Shown: positions 26,815-34,005 of the stretch, piece by piece
Layout of the letters: each line of letters opens with the position of its first letter
Numbering within the stretch: the stretch's first letter is position 1
Source of the DNA: an uncultured Clostridia bacterium
Lineage (GTDB): Bacteria > Bacillota > Clostridia > Christensenellales > UBA1242
Direction of reading: 5' to 3'
Length of the DNA stretch: 64,000 nt
Assembly: GCA_934747775.1 (NCBI GenBank)
Contig: CAKVHA010000003.1
Span: forward strand, 39,362 to 103,361
Notes under the pieces: model-generated
What the model was told of the DNA's origin: nothing
Databases searched by the model: none
The model's input: the letters and a program-made list of their open reading frames with translations, nothing else
Made by a program: the position numbers and the translations under genes

Positions 26815-27849
26815 TTAATAAATAAATGTTGCGTCGCCAAAACTGAAAAAACGATATTTATCTCTAACAGCTTCTTCGTACATTCTTATTGTTTCGTCGC
26901 GCCCCATAAAGGCAGAAACAAGCATAATAAGAGTGCTTTTTGGTAGGTGAAAATTTGTGATAAGAGCGTCCACAATTTTAAACTTATAACCCGGATAAAT
27001 AAAGATGTTTGTTGTGTTGTGCTGTGAAACAATTTCACCTTTTTCATTTGCTGCACTCTCCAAAGTTCTAACACTGGTTGTGCCCACTGCAATAACTCTT
27101 CTGCCTTCTTTTTTTGCGGTGTTTATAATATTTGCAGCTTCTTCGCTAACTTCATAATATTCGGTGTGCATATCGTGCTTTAAAATGTCGTTTTCACTAA
27201 CTGGGCGGAATGTTCCAAGCCCAACGTGCAACAACACATTTGTAATTATTACACCCTTATCCTTAAGTTTTTGCATAAGTTCAGGAGTGAAATGCAGCCC
27301 TGCGGTTGGTGCGGCGGCTGAGCCGTCCACTTTTGCATAAACTGTGTTGTAACGCTCCTTAAACTTGTTTGGTTGTGCCTTTATATATGGTGGCAGAGGC
27401 ATAACCCCCACCTTGTCCAAAATCTCTTCAAATACACCGTCGAAATTAAAACTAACAACCTTTCCGCCAAAGTCTGTGTCGGATTTTACTGTTAGGCTAA
27501 GTTCGGGGCAAACATCTATAATAGTTCCTATTTTAGCGCGTTTGCCTGGCTTTATAAGCACTTCCCAATCGGTTAAATTAAGCCTTTTTAGTAGCAATAT
27601 TTCCATTTTTGCGTTGGTTTCACGCTTTACCCCATAAAGGCGCGCTGGAATTACGCGAGTGTTGTTTACAACTAGTACGTCGCCAGCTTTTAGGTAGTCG
27701 ACAATGTCGTGGAACACTTTATGCTCTATTGTTTTATTTGCTCTATTATAAACCAGCAACCTACTCATATCTCGCTTTTCGGCGGGTTTTTGGGCAATAA
27801 GTTCGTCTGGCAAATAAAAGTCGTAACTATCGGTTTTTAATAAATCCAT
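26815..27849 (-). CDS. queA: S-adenosylmethionine:tRNA ribosyltransferase-isomerase
   Basis: Adds the epoxycyclopentandiol precursor from SAM to preQ1-tRNA. The family landmarks are Y-D-F-Y-L-P-D-E-L-I-A-Q-K-P near the start, V-V-N-N-T-R-V-I-P-A-R-L and A-A-P-T-A-G-L-H-F-T. At 344 residues it is full length. The ATG overlaps the ruvB stop by one base (TAATG), so it is translationally coupled to the Holliday-junction genes, the standard ruvA-ruvB-queA-tgt arrangement. Confidence 0.98.
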   Translation of the reverse strand: MDLLKTDSYDFYLPDELIAQKPAEKRDMSRLLVYNRANKTIEHKVFHDIVDYLKAGDVLVVNNTRVIPARLYGVKRETNAKMEILLLKRLNLTDWEVLIKPGKRAKIGTIIDVCPELSLTVKSDTDFGGKVVSFNFDGVFEEILDKVGVMPLPPYIKAQPNKFKERYNTVYAKVDGSAAAPTAGLHFTPELMQKLKDKGVIITNVLLHVGLGTFRPVSENDILKHDMHTEYYEVSEEAANIINTAKKEGRRVIAVGTTSVRTLESAANEKGEIVSQHNTTNIFIYPGYKFKIVDALITNFHLPKSTLIMLVSAFMGRDETIRMYEEAVRDKYRFFSFGDATFIY

Positions 27850-28898
27850 TATTCTTCATCTTCTTCTATAAACATTTTTAAATAATCAAGCTTGTTTGCG
27901 CTAATTTTTTTGTTTAGGTGCTTGTACGCATTTGGCAAAGCAACCCTACCACGTGGGGAACGCGCAACAAAGCCTAGTTGCAACAGATATGGCTCGTAAA
28001 CATCTTCAATTGTATTTGGGTCTTCTCCTGTTGCTGCGGCAAGTGTATCTAGTCCGCAAGGCCCACCGTGGAATTTGTCTATTAAGGTTTCTAGCACTTT
28101 TCTATCGGTGTAGTCAAGACCTAAATCGTCTACTTCTAGCGCTTTTAAGGCTTTAATTGCAACTTCTTTTGTAATTTTTCCGCCGCCAATTACTTGTGCA
28201 AAGTCACGCACACGTTTTAAAAAGCGGTTGGCAATACGTGGTGTACCGCGGCTGCGTTTTGCTAATTCTAATGCGGCTTCGTCTTCCATTTCAATATTAA
28301 GAATGCGAGCAGAACGCAAAATGATTGTTTTAAGTTCGTCTACGGAGTATAATTCTAGCCTACAAACCACACCAAATCTATCGCGCAATGGTCCGGTAAT
28401 CATACCTGCTTTTGTCGTTGCACCAATTAGCGTAAAAGGTTGCAATTTCAAACGCATTGTACGAGCGGAAGGACCCTTTCCTAAAATAAAGTCTAGTGCG
28501 TAATCTTCCATTGCTGGATACAAAACTTCTTCAACCGACCTAGAAATACGGTGAATTTCGTCTATAAACAACACATCGCCCTTATTTAGGTTTGTAAGAA
28601 TACTAGCTAAATCCGCAACTTTTTCTATTGCTGGGCCGCTTGTGATTTTAAGCGACGCGCCCATTTCGTTGGCTATAATATGCGACAATGTGGTTTTTCC
28701 AAGACCAGCTGGACCATACAAAAGCACGTGGTCTAGTGGTTCGCCACGTTTTTTTGCTGCCGCAATGTATACGGCAAGGTTGTCTTTAATTTTTTGCTGA
28801 CCAACATACTCGTCTATGCTGGACGGGCGAAGCGTATTTTCAACTTCAACATCTTCTTCGCCTTTCATACTGGTTATTATTCTTTCATCTTCTACCAT
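27849..28898 (-). CDS. ruvB: Holliday junction branch migration ATPase RuvB
   Basis: Hexameric AAA+ motor working with RuvA and RuvC. Walker A is G-P-A-G-L-G-K-T-T (~residues 62-70), Walker B V-L-F-I-D-E-I-H-R, sensor G-A-T-T-K-A-G, and the C-terminal winged helix is present. The 349-residue length includes a short N-terminal extension before L-R-P-S-S-I-D-E-Y-V-G-Q. RBS GGGGT. Starts three bases after the ruvA stop. Confidence 0.99.
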   Translation of the reverse strand: MVEDERIITSMKGEEDVEVENTLRPSSIDEYVGQQKIKDNLAVYIAAAKKRGEPLDHVLLYGPAGLGKTTLSHIIANEMGASLKITSGPAIEKVADLASILTNLNKGDVLFIDEIHRISRSVEEVLYPAMEDYALDFILGKGPSARTMRLKLQPFTLIGATTKAGMITGPLRDRFGVVCRLELYSVDELKTIILRSARILNIEMEDEAALELAKRSRGTPRIANRFLKRVRDFAQVIGGGKITKEVAIKALKALEVDDLGLDYTDRKVLETLIDKFHGGPCGLDTLAAATGEDPNTIEDVYEPYLLQLGFVARSPRGRVALPNAYKHLNKKISANKLDYLKMFIEEDEE

Positions 28899-28901
28899 AT
28901 G

Positions 28902-29492
28902 CTACCCCATATTTCTTAGTGCTTTTGTGATAATTTCTTCAATAGTATCGTCTGGTGTTGCAACTTGTTTTACAAGATTGATTGCTTCGTTTCTGGTAAG
29001 CCCCATATTTACAAGCAACATAACAGCTTCATCGGTTTCACTATTCTGTTGTTTTATCGCATCGCTCATAACGCTAACATCACCAAGTGACACATTTTCA
29101 AATTTGCCGCGAAGTTCTAGCACAATACGTTCGGCTGTTTTTTTGCCAATACCCTTAATTCCACTAATCACCCTAACATCGCCAGTTACTATTGAAGAGA
29201 TGAGTTCTTCTAATGTTGCGCCACTTAGAATTTGAATGGCGGTTTTTGCGCCAATTCCACTAACCGTTATTAGTTCCAAAAACACATTTTTTTCTTGTTT
29301 GCTTGAAAAACCAAAAAGCAAAAATGCGTCTTCTCTAACGTGCAAATATGTGTAAATTGTGGCTACTTCGCCCACTGGAAGCGAGTTTGATGTGAACGTA
29401 CTTACGCAAACTTCGTAGCCAACACCGTTTACATTAACAACCACAAGATTGTCGCTTTTTTCTTCTACTATACCTGTTAAAAATGCGTACAT
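28902..29492 (-). CDS. ruvA: Holliday junction binding protein RuvA
   Basis: DNA-binding tetramer that loads RuvB. The N-terminal OB-fold has I-Y-T-Y-L-H-V-R-E-D-A; two helix-hairpin-helix units read V-S-G-I-G-A-K-T-A and I-K-G-I-G-K-K-T-A-E-R-I-V; the C-terminal RuvB-contacting domain is present. 196 residues, normal. Six bases separate it from ruvC. Confidence 0.98.
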   Translation of the reverse strand: MYAFLTGIVEEKSDNLVVVNVNGVGYEVCVSTFTSNSLPVGEVATIYTYLHVREDAFLLFGFSSKQEKNVFLELITVSGIGAKTAIQILSGATLEELISSIVTGDVRVISGIKGIGKKTAERIVLELRGKFENVSLGDVSVMSDAIKQQNSETDEAVMLLVNMGLTRNEAINLVKQVATPDDTIEEIITKALRNMG

Positions 29493-29498
29493 AATTAC

Positions 29499-29996
29499 CT
29501 ACCTTATATTTGTTCCACTTAAGAAAGTGTTTGTTTGGCTATGGCACAACGCCACAGCAAGCGCATCGGCTGCGTCGTCTGGCTTAGGAATGGCTTTTAA
29601 ATTTAAAATTGCCTTAACCATATACTGAACTTGCGCCTTTTCTGCCCTACCTTGACCAGTTAGAGCCTGCTTAATTTGAAGCGGAGTGTATTCATACAAT
29701 TGGTCTAAATTGTGAATGCAAGCAAGCAAACTCACTCCCCTTGCCTCTGCCACGGCAATTGCTGTTTTTTGGTTGTTTTGGAAAAACAATTCTTCCATAG
29801 CAACAGCATCTGGTTTGTAGCGTTCAATTAAAGCACTAATTGAAGCGTAAATTTGTTTTAATCTTGTTGGCAAAGTGTCGTTTTTAGAAGTACTTACAAT
29901 GCCGTAATCTATTACTTTTGTGCTGCCAGTTCCAAACTTTTCTATAACACCATATCCCACGGTTGCTAGCCCTGGGTCAATTCCTAAAATAATCAA
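29499..29996 (-). CDS. ruvC: crossover junction endodeoxyribonuclease RuvC
   Basis: Resolves Holliday junctions. Acidic residues are in place: I-L-G-I-D-P-G (Asp6 from the chosen start), A-M-E-E-L (Glu), and D-D-A-A-D-A-L-A. The start is a TTG at 29996, preceded by GGGAG nine bases upstream, giving 165 residues and the usual N-terminus right before the first catalytic Asp. The frame stays open to 30098, but that stretch is hydrophobic, AT-rich intergenic sequence unlike RuvC. Confidence 0.96.
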   Translation of the reverse strand: MIILGIDPGLATVGYGVIEKFGTGSTKVIDYGIVSTSKNDTLPTRLKQIYASISALIERYKPDAVAMEELFFQNNQKTAIAVAEARGVSLLACIHNLDQLYEYTPLQIKQALTGQGRAEKAQVQYMVKAILNLKAIPKPDDAADALAVALCHSQTNTFLSGTNIR

Positions 29997-30082
29997 AGCC
30001 TTATTCTCCCATATTACAGGTTTTATTGTAAAATATATTATAACAATTGTCAATAAAAATAATATGTTTGATTTTTTAGAAC

Positions 30083-30114
30083 AAAAAAACCGCAACACAA
30101 TTGCGGCATTTTTT
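30083..30114 (-). terminator. terminator after yebC
   Basis: CCGCAA (minus) and TTGCGG pair around TTGTG, followed by a T run. It lies nine bases past the yebC stop and before ruvC. Confidence 0.8.
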
Positions 30115-30122
30115 ATTGTAAA

Positions 30123-30872
30123 TTATTCTTCGTCTTCGTCGTCGTCACCAAAGTTTTCTACATTGTGATAAATTTCTTGAACATCGTCGTTATCATTTAG
30201 TGCGTCGTAAAGTTTTGTAAACGAGCCAACTTTATCTTCTGGCAATGTTACATAATTTTGTGGAATCATTGTAACTTCGGCACTTACCATAGGGATATTG
30301 TTGTTTTCAAAATAGGTTCTAACAGCGTCAAAATTTTCTGGGCTTGTATAAATATCGTATTCCAAATCGCCAATTTCAACATCGTCGGCACCACTTTCCA
30401 AAACGTGCATTGTAATATCGTCTTCACTAATGCCAATACCCTTTTCAACAACTATTAAACCTTTGCGGTCAAATAGATAACTAACACAACCATTCGCGCC
30501 TAGCGAACCGCCAAATTTATCAAAACAGTGTCTTACATCACTTGCTGTACGATTTTTATTATCGGTTAGAACATACACCATAACAGCGCTGCCTGCTGGA
30601 CCGTATCCTTCGTAAGTAATAGCTTCGTAGTTTACGGAACCAAGTTCGCCACTTGCTTTTTTAATTGCACGTGTAATATTATCGTTTGGCATATTGGCAC
30701 TACGTGCTTTAATAATGATGTTTTTTAGTTTTGCGTTGCTATTTGGGTCGGCACCGCCAGCTTTAACTGCAACCGCAATTTCACGGCCAATTTTTGTATA
30801 AAGTTTGCTTGTTTGGGCTTCGTTTTTAGCCTTTACATTTTTAATTTTGCTCCACTTATTGTGTCCACTCAT
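30123..30872 (-). CDS. yebC: YebC/PmpR-family transcription or translation factor
   Basis: Widespread three-domain protein; family members regulate transcription or relieve ribosome stalling at proline runs. It begins M-S-G-H-N-K-W-S-K-I-K, the family hallmark, and contains Y-E-G-Y-G-P-A-G and N-K-N-R-T-A-S-D-V-R. The C-terminus is acidic (D-D-D-E-D-E-E). Length 249 is normal. Two bases after the methyltransferase stop. Upstream of ruvC as in many Firmicutes. Confidence 0.97.
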   Translation of the reverse strand: MSGHNKWSKIKNVKAKNEAQTSKLYTKIGREIAVAVKAGGADPNSNAKLKNIIIKARSANMPNDNITRAIKKASGELGSVNYEAITYEGYGPAGSAVMVYVLTDNKNRTASDVRHCFDKFGGSLGANGCVSYLFDRKGLIVVEKGIGISEDDITMHVLESGADDVEIGDLEYDIYTSPENFDAVRTYFENNNIPMVSAEVTMIPQNYVTLPEDKVGSFTKLYDALNDNDDVQEIYHNVENFGDDDEDEE

Positions 30873-30874
30873 AA

Positions 30875-31621
30875 TTATTTATTCTCCAATTTGTTGTTGA
30901 TTTCCCACATAAGTATTCCTGCCGAAACGCTTGCATTTAGGCTTTCAACCCTGCTATCCATAGGAATATTTACTGAACTAAGGCAGATTTTTTTAATTTC
31001 ATCACTCACGCCATTGCCTTCGTTTCCAATAACAAGTGCTAGTGGTAAATTGGGCGTAAAGTCGTTAAGTTTTGTTCCATTTAAATCCGCTTTTACTAAA
31101 TTATATTTATTTTTTGATATAAAATCAACTAAGTTTTGATAGTTAAACGAAAAAATATTAACATCAAACACATAGCCCATACTACTTCTAACAACCTTAG
31201 AACTATAAGGATATGCTCCATTTAGCATTATAATGTTGTTAAAACCAAATGCCACAGCACTTCTTATAATTGCACCAACATTGCTAGGGTCTTGCACATT
31301 GTCTAACACAATCACCCTATCGCCTTTTGGTTCTAGATTGTTTATAATTTTGCACAATCCAAACACACCATCGTCGGTTTTTGTTTCACTTAAAAAATGG
31401 CTTATTTCGGGCGAAATTAAAGTGGTTTTACCTTTAAAAAACTTAAATGAATCCGCATTTTTTTCGGTTATTAATATTTCGGTAATTAGGTTTTTATCAA
31501 TTAAATCTAACACCACTTTTTTGCTTTCAACCAAACACAAATTATTTTGTTTTATATACTTTGTTTCGGTTAGAGATTTAGCGAATTTTATAAGTGAGTT
31601 TTGTTTGCTATTAATAATCAT
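30875..31621 (-). CDS. TrmH/SpoU-family RNA methyltransferase (YsgA-like)
   Basis: SPOUT-fold 2'-O-methyltransferase. The three motifs are N-V-Q-D-P-S-N-V-G-A-I-I-R-S-A, L-V-I-G-N-E-G-N-G-V-S and I-P-M-D-S-R-V-E-S-L-N-A-S-V-S-A, with an N-terminal substrate-binding domain. The ATG at 31621 is chosen because GGAG stands five bases before it; an open frame continues 24 bases upstream without RBS. Neighbour to rplT as B. subtilis ysgA is. Target nucleotide unknown, most likely 23S rRNA. Confidence 0.92.
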   Translation of the reverse strand: MIINSKQNSLIKFAKSLTETKYIKQNNLCLVESKKVVLDLIDKNLITEILITEKNADSFKFFKGKTTLISPEISHFLSETKTDDGVFGLCKIINNLEPKGDRVIVLDNVQDPSNVGAIIRSAVAFGFNNIIMLNGAYPYSSKVVRSSMGYVFDVNIFSFNYQNLVDFISKNKYNLVKADLNGTKLNDFTPNLPLALVIGNEGNGVSDEIKKICLSSVNIPMDSRVESLNASVSAGILMWEINNKLENK

Positions 31622-31628
31622 TTTAACT

Positions 31629-31664
31629 CCAAAAATTAAAGCCACAAAAAACTTATGTGGCTTA
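31629..31664 (-). terminator. terminator after rplT
   Basis: AAGCCACA and TGTGGCTT pair, followed by TAATTTTT on the minus strand. It ends infC-rpmI-rplT; the hairpin reaches close to the methyltransferase RBS. Confidence 0.75.
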
Positions 31665-31673
31665 AATTTTTAA

Positions 31674-32036
31674 TTATTTAACATTTTTAATTGCTTGTTT
31701 TGCAGTGTCTGTAAGGTTTGCAAAAGCTTTAGGATCTGTAAGAGCTAGGTCAGCTAAAACCTTACGGTTAAGATTAATATTTGCAAGTTTTAGACCGTGC
31801 ATAAATTGACTGTATGAAATGTCGTTAATTCTGCAGCCAGCATTGATTCTTGCAATCCATAGTTGACGGAAATCTCTTTTCTTAAGTTTTCTGCCAGTGT
31901 AAGCGTATTGACCACTTTTCATAACAGCTTGGTTTGCTGCTCTGTAGCTACGGCTACGGTTACCCCAATAACCTCTTGCACTTTTTAAAATTTTCTTTCT
32001 TTTCTTTAATGCGTTAACGCTTCTTTTAATTCTCAT
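31674..32036 (-). CDS. rplT: 50S ribosomal protein L20
   Basis: Assembly protein of the large subunit and, in Firmicutes, repressor of its own operon. The 120 residues contain R-I-K-R-S-V-N-A, K-K-R-K-K-I-L-K-S-A-R-G-Y-W-G, F-R-Q-L-W-I-A-R-I-N-A and a basic N-terminus. Fourteen bases after rpmI. Expected ligand of the attenuator upstream of infC. Confidence 0.98.
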   Translation of the reverse strand: MRIKRSVNALKKRKKILKSARGYWGNRSRSYRAANQAVMKSGQYAYTGRKLKKRDFRQLWIARINAGCRINDISYSQFMHGLKLANINLNRKVLADLALTDPKAFANLTDTAKQAIKNVK

Positions 32037-32050
32037 TTAATTCGTCCCCC

Positions 32051-32239
32051 TTAAATTAACTCTTTAATGTTTTTGTAGTCGGCTTTAGAAACATAAGTTG
32101 CTTTCCTTAGGCCTCTTTTACGGTCTTGTGATTTTTTTGTTAAGATGTGGCGACGGTTTTGTTTATTTCTTTTAATAACGCCTGATTTTTTTAGTTTAAA
32201 TCTTTTTTTAGCGCTAGCGTTTGTTTTCATTTTTGGCAT
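32051..32239 (-). CDS. rpmI: 50S ribosomal protein L35
   Basis: 62-residue, very basic protein with the family start M-P-K-M-K-T-N-A-S-A-K-K-R-F and R-R-H-I-L-T-K-K-S. RBS AAGGAG. Middle gene of the infC-rpmI-rplT operon. Confidence 0.98.
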   Translation of the reverse strand: MPKMKTNASAKKRFKLKKSGVIKRNKQNRRHILTKKSQDRKRGLRKATYVSKADYKNIKELI

Positions 32240-32271
32240 AATTAATTTTCTCCTTATTTATAACTTATTTT

Positions 32272-32784
32272 TTATTTGGTGTTTTTAGGTGATAGCACCA
32301 TTACTATTTGACGGCCATTAATTTCTGGTTTTGATGTCATATCGCAAACATCAGAAAGCATTTCATAAAACTTTTGCATAATAGGCATACCCATTTGTGG
32401 ATTGGCAAGTTGCCTACCAAACATACGCAAACTCACCTTAACTTTGTCGCCGTTTAGAAGGAATTTGCGAACATTTTTTGCTTTAAAAGCCATATCGTTG
32501 TCTTGGATATTCATACTAAGTTGCATACCCTTAACTTCGGAAACCTTTTGTTTTTTCTTGGCTTCCTTTTCTTTTTTTAGCATATCAAACCTGTATTTGC
32601 CGTAGTCCATAACCTTACAAACAGGTGGATTTGCTGTGGGTGAAATTAAAACCAAATCTAACTCTTGCTCATCGGCAATGCGTTTTGCTTCTGATAGATT
32701 TACAACGCCATATGCGGTGCCATCGTTTCCAATAAGTCTAACTTCATTAACCCTAATTTGCTCGTTAATTAATAAATCTTTAAT
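32272..32784 (-). CDS. infC: translation initiation factor IF-3, ATT start
   Basis: Binds the 30S subunit and proofreads the start codon. The frame with I-N-E-Q-I-R-V-N-E-V-R-L-I-G near its start and P-P-V-C-K-V-M-D-Y-G-K-Y further on is full-length IF-3 (170 residues). No ATG, GTG or TTG lies at the right place; an ATT at 32784 stands eight bases after a perfect GGAGGT. AUU starts are known for infC and let IF-3 lower its own synthesis. The later TTG at 32655 would cut off the N-domain and is rejected. Confidence 0.95.
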   Translation of the reverse strand: MKDLLINEQIRVNEVRLIGNDGTAYGVVNLSEAKRIADEQELDLVLISPTANPPVCKVMDYGKYRFDMLKKEKEAKKKQKVSEVKGMQLSMNIQDNDMAFKAKNVRKFLLNGDKVKVSLRMFGRQLANPQMGMPIMQKFYEMLSDVCDMTSKPEINGRQIVMVLSPKNTK

Positions 32785-32928
32785 GGTTGGTTACCTCCAA
32801 AAAATACTAAAAAAGTGGGATACTTTATAACCCACTTCTCACATAAAAAACAAATACTAAATTTGCTATTTATTACCTTTTGAAATGTTTCATTCTAGGG
32901 TGAGAAGTAAGTATCTTCTACTTTTTAC
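32785..32928 (-). promoter_or_regulatory. L20-type attenuator leader of infC-rpmI-rplT
   Basis: The ~144-base leader holds a terminator (AAGTGGG/CCCACTT, 32813-32819 with 32831-32837, then T6) and a competing 9-bp pairing of 32834-32842 (ACTTCTCAC) with 32900-32908 (GTGAGAAGT). The two are mutually exclusive, the layout of Firmicute L20 leaders where bound L20 favours termination. The pairings are seen; the ligand is inferred from the operon. Confidence 0.75.
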
Positions 32929-32934
32929 AACGCA

Positions 32935-32963
32935 ATTATAATATAAACCGCGCCTTTTGTCAA
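32935..32963 (-). promoter_or_regulatory. consensus promoter of the infC operon
   Basis: Minus strand: TTGACA (32958-32963), 17 bp, TATAAT (32935-32940). Perfect sigma-A promoter. Confidence 0.88.
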
Positions 32964-33039
32964 TGATTTTTTTAATATTTATAAAACAATTTTTGTAGAC
33001 CATATTTAATCAATAACCTTATTGTAAAATTCAATAAAA

Positions 33040-33246
33040 TTACTTTTTAAATAAATCTTCAAAAAGTTCTTCAAATGTTGTATCAAAAAGTTTTATAATC
33101 TTAACAATTGTGGTAATTTCAGGTAGTTTTGTTCCGTTTTCCCACGAGCTAATAGTAACTTGCGCAACATTAAGTTTTTTACCAAGTTCAACTTGTGTAA
33201 GATTATATATTTTTCGTAATTGTTTTAAGTTTTCGCCAAAAGACAT
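33040..33246 (-). CDS. small Xre-family transcriptional regulator
   Basis: A 68-residue single-domain helix-turn-helix protein: L-K-Q-L-R-K-I-Y-N-L-T-Q-V-E-L-G-K-K-L-N then V-T-I-S-S-W-E-N-G. No second domain. RBS GGGGAT. It stands alone between the infC promoter and a divergently oriented promoter-small ORF unit. A T-T-A-C-N8-G-T-A-A inverted repeat (33304-33319) in the shared intergenic region is a candidate operator. Its target is unknown; a local role is inferred from the arrangement only. Confidence 0.85.
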   Translation of the reverse strand: MSFGENLKQLRKIYNLTQVELGKKLNVAQVTISSWENGTKLPEITTIVKIIKLFDTTFEELFEDLFKK

Positions 33247-33324
33247 ACAACATATCCCCTTTTTCTAGTATTTTATTACCTAAGGGATTGTTTTATTAAA
33301 ATATTACCAATAGTAGTAAAATAT

Positions 33325-33353
33325 TTGCTAAAATTTTACGAAACCGCTATAAT
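33325..33353 (+). promoter_or_regulatory. promoter of the leaderless small ORF
   Basis: TTGCTA (33325-33330), 17 bp, TATAAT (33348-33353). Transcription should begin near 33360, the A of the ATG. Confidence 0.6.
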
Positions 33354-33359
33354 TTATAT

Positions 33360-33491
33360 ATGGATAATAAATTTGTAATAAAAAAAAGAGTTGATATAAA
33401 AATAGGAAAAAACAGGCTTAATTGCACCGAGTTTTACGCTTACAAGCAATATATAATTGGAAAAACAAAGCCAATATACTTTAATTTATAA
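33360..33491 (+). CDS. putative leaderless 43-residue basic protein, or small RNA
   Basis: ATG to TAA, 43 codons, starting M-D-N-K-F-V-I-K-K-R and ending P-I-Y-F-N-L; rich in Lys, Ile and Tyr, with one Cys. There is no Shine-Dalgarno, but a good promoter puts the transcript start on the ATG itself, and a strong terminator begins at the stop codon. The unit could thus be a leaderless mRNA or a ~165-nt small RNA that happens to hold an open frame. No homologue is recognised. It is divergent to the Xre gene. Confidence 0.35.
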   Translation: MDNKFVIKKRVDIKIGKNRLNCTEFYAYKQYIIGKTKPIYFNL

Positions 33492-33529
33492 AAAATCACC
33501 AGACAAAACTATCTGGTGATTTTTTTTTG
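33491..33529. terminator. bidirectional terminator
   Basis: ATCACCAGA (33495-33503) pairs with TCTGGTGAT (33512-33520), followed by T8 on the plus strand and by T5 on the minus strand. It ends the small plus-strand unit and the thrS operon. Confidence 0.88.
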
Positions 33530-33540
33530 TAATTACTGTG

Positions 33541-34005
33541 TTATTTTGCTGGTTTTTCTTTGTTGCAACCACTAAAAAACACACTAATAAGTTCTTCTAA
33601 GTACTCTGGGTGACCATACTTTTTAGAAAGTGTTGAATGAATAATATCTAGCGAACCGTGGCAAGTATTGTCGTCCAAATTAATAATTGTTCCGCTTTTT
33701 ACTAAGTCGTTGTTTATTTGAGTAAGTGTATCAACAACTTCGTCGGTTAGTTGTTTGCCCATTCTTTTTGAGTTGTATGTTTTGTAAAATTCCCACAACT
33801 CGGGCGAAACTTCAAAGCACGCCGAACAAGTATGGCAAACTAAAAATCGTTTTACCGCGTAAGTTTTTAGGTTTAAAAAACAAAATCTAAAAACTTTTTG
33901 TATTTCAACCAAGTCCACATCTTTAAATCCGCCGCAATTTTCACAGCGGCGAATTCCAAAGTATCCTAGGTTTGTTGTTTCTACACTATCTCCTATAAAT
34001 TTCAT
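33541..34005 (-). CDS. unknown zinc-ribbon protein cotranscribed with thrS
   Basis: 154 residues. Two cysteine pairs, R-R-C-E-N-C-G-G (~19-26) and V-C-H-T-C-S-A-C-F (~56-64), form a likely zinc ribbon near the N-terminus; the rest is helical and acidic/basic mixed, with a lone Cys pair position later (D-N-T-C-H-G; S-G-C-N). No membrane segment. Its ATG overlaps the thrS stop by one base (TAATG), so it is expressed with thrS under T-box control. I do not recognise the family; function unknown. Confidence 0.7.
   Translation of the reverse strand: MKFIGDSVETTNLGYFGIRRCENCGGFKDVDLVEIQKVFRFCFLNLKTYAVKRFLVCHTCSACFEVSPELWEFYKTYNSKRMGKQLTDEVVDTLTQINNDLVKSGTIINLDDNTCHGSLDIIHSTLSKKYGHPEYLEELISVFFSGCNKEKPAK

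Noticed and set aside
29997..30098. 34-residue N-terminal extension of RuvC
   Set aside because: Hydrophobic AT-rich sequence with no RBS; the TTG at 29996 has GGGAG upstream and yields the normal RuvC start.
32272..32655. Short form of infC beginning at the TTG at 32655
   Set aside because: It would remove the conserved N-domain; the frame continues to an ATT with a perfect Shine-Dalgarno at the proper distance.
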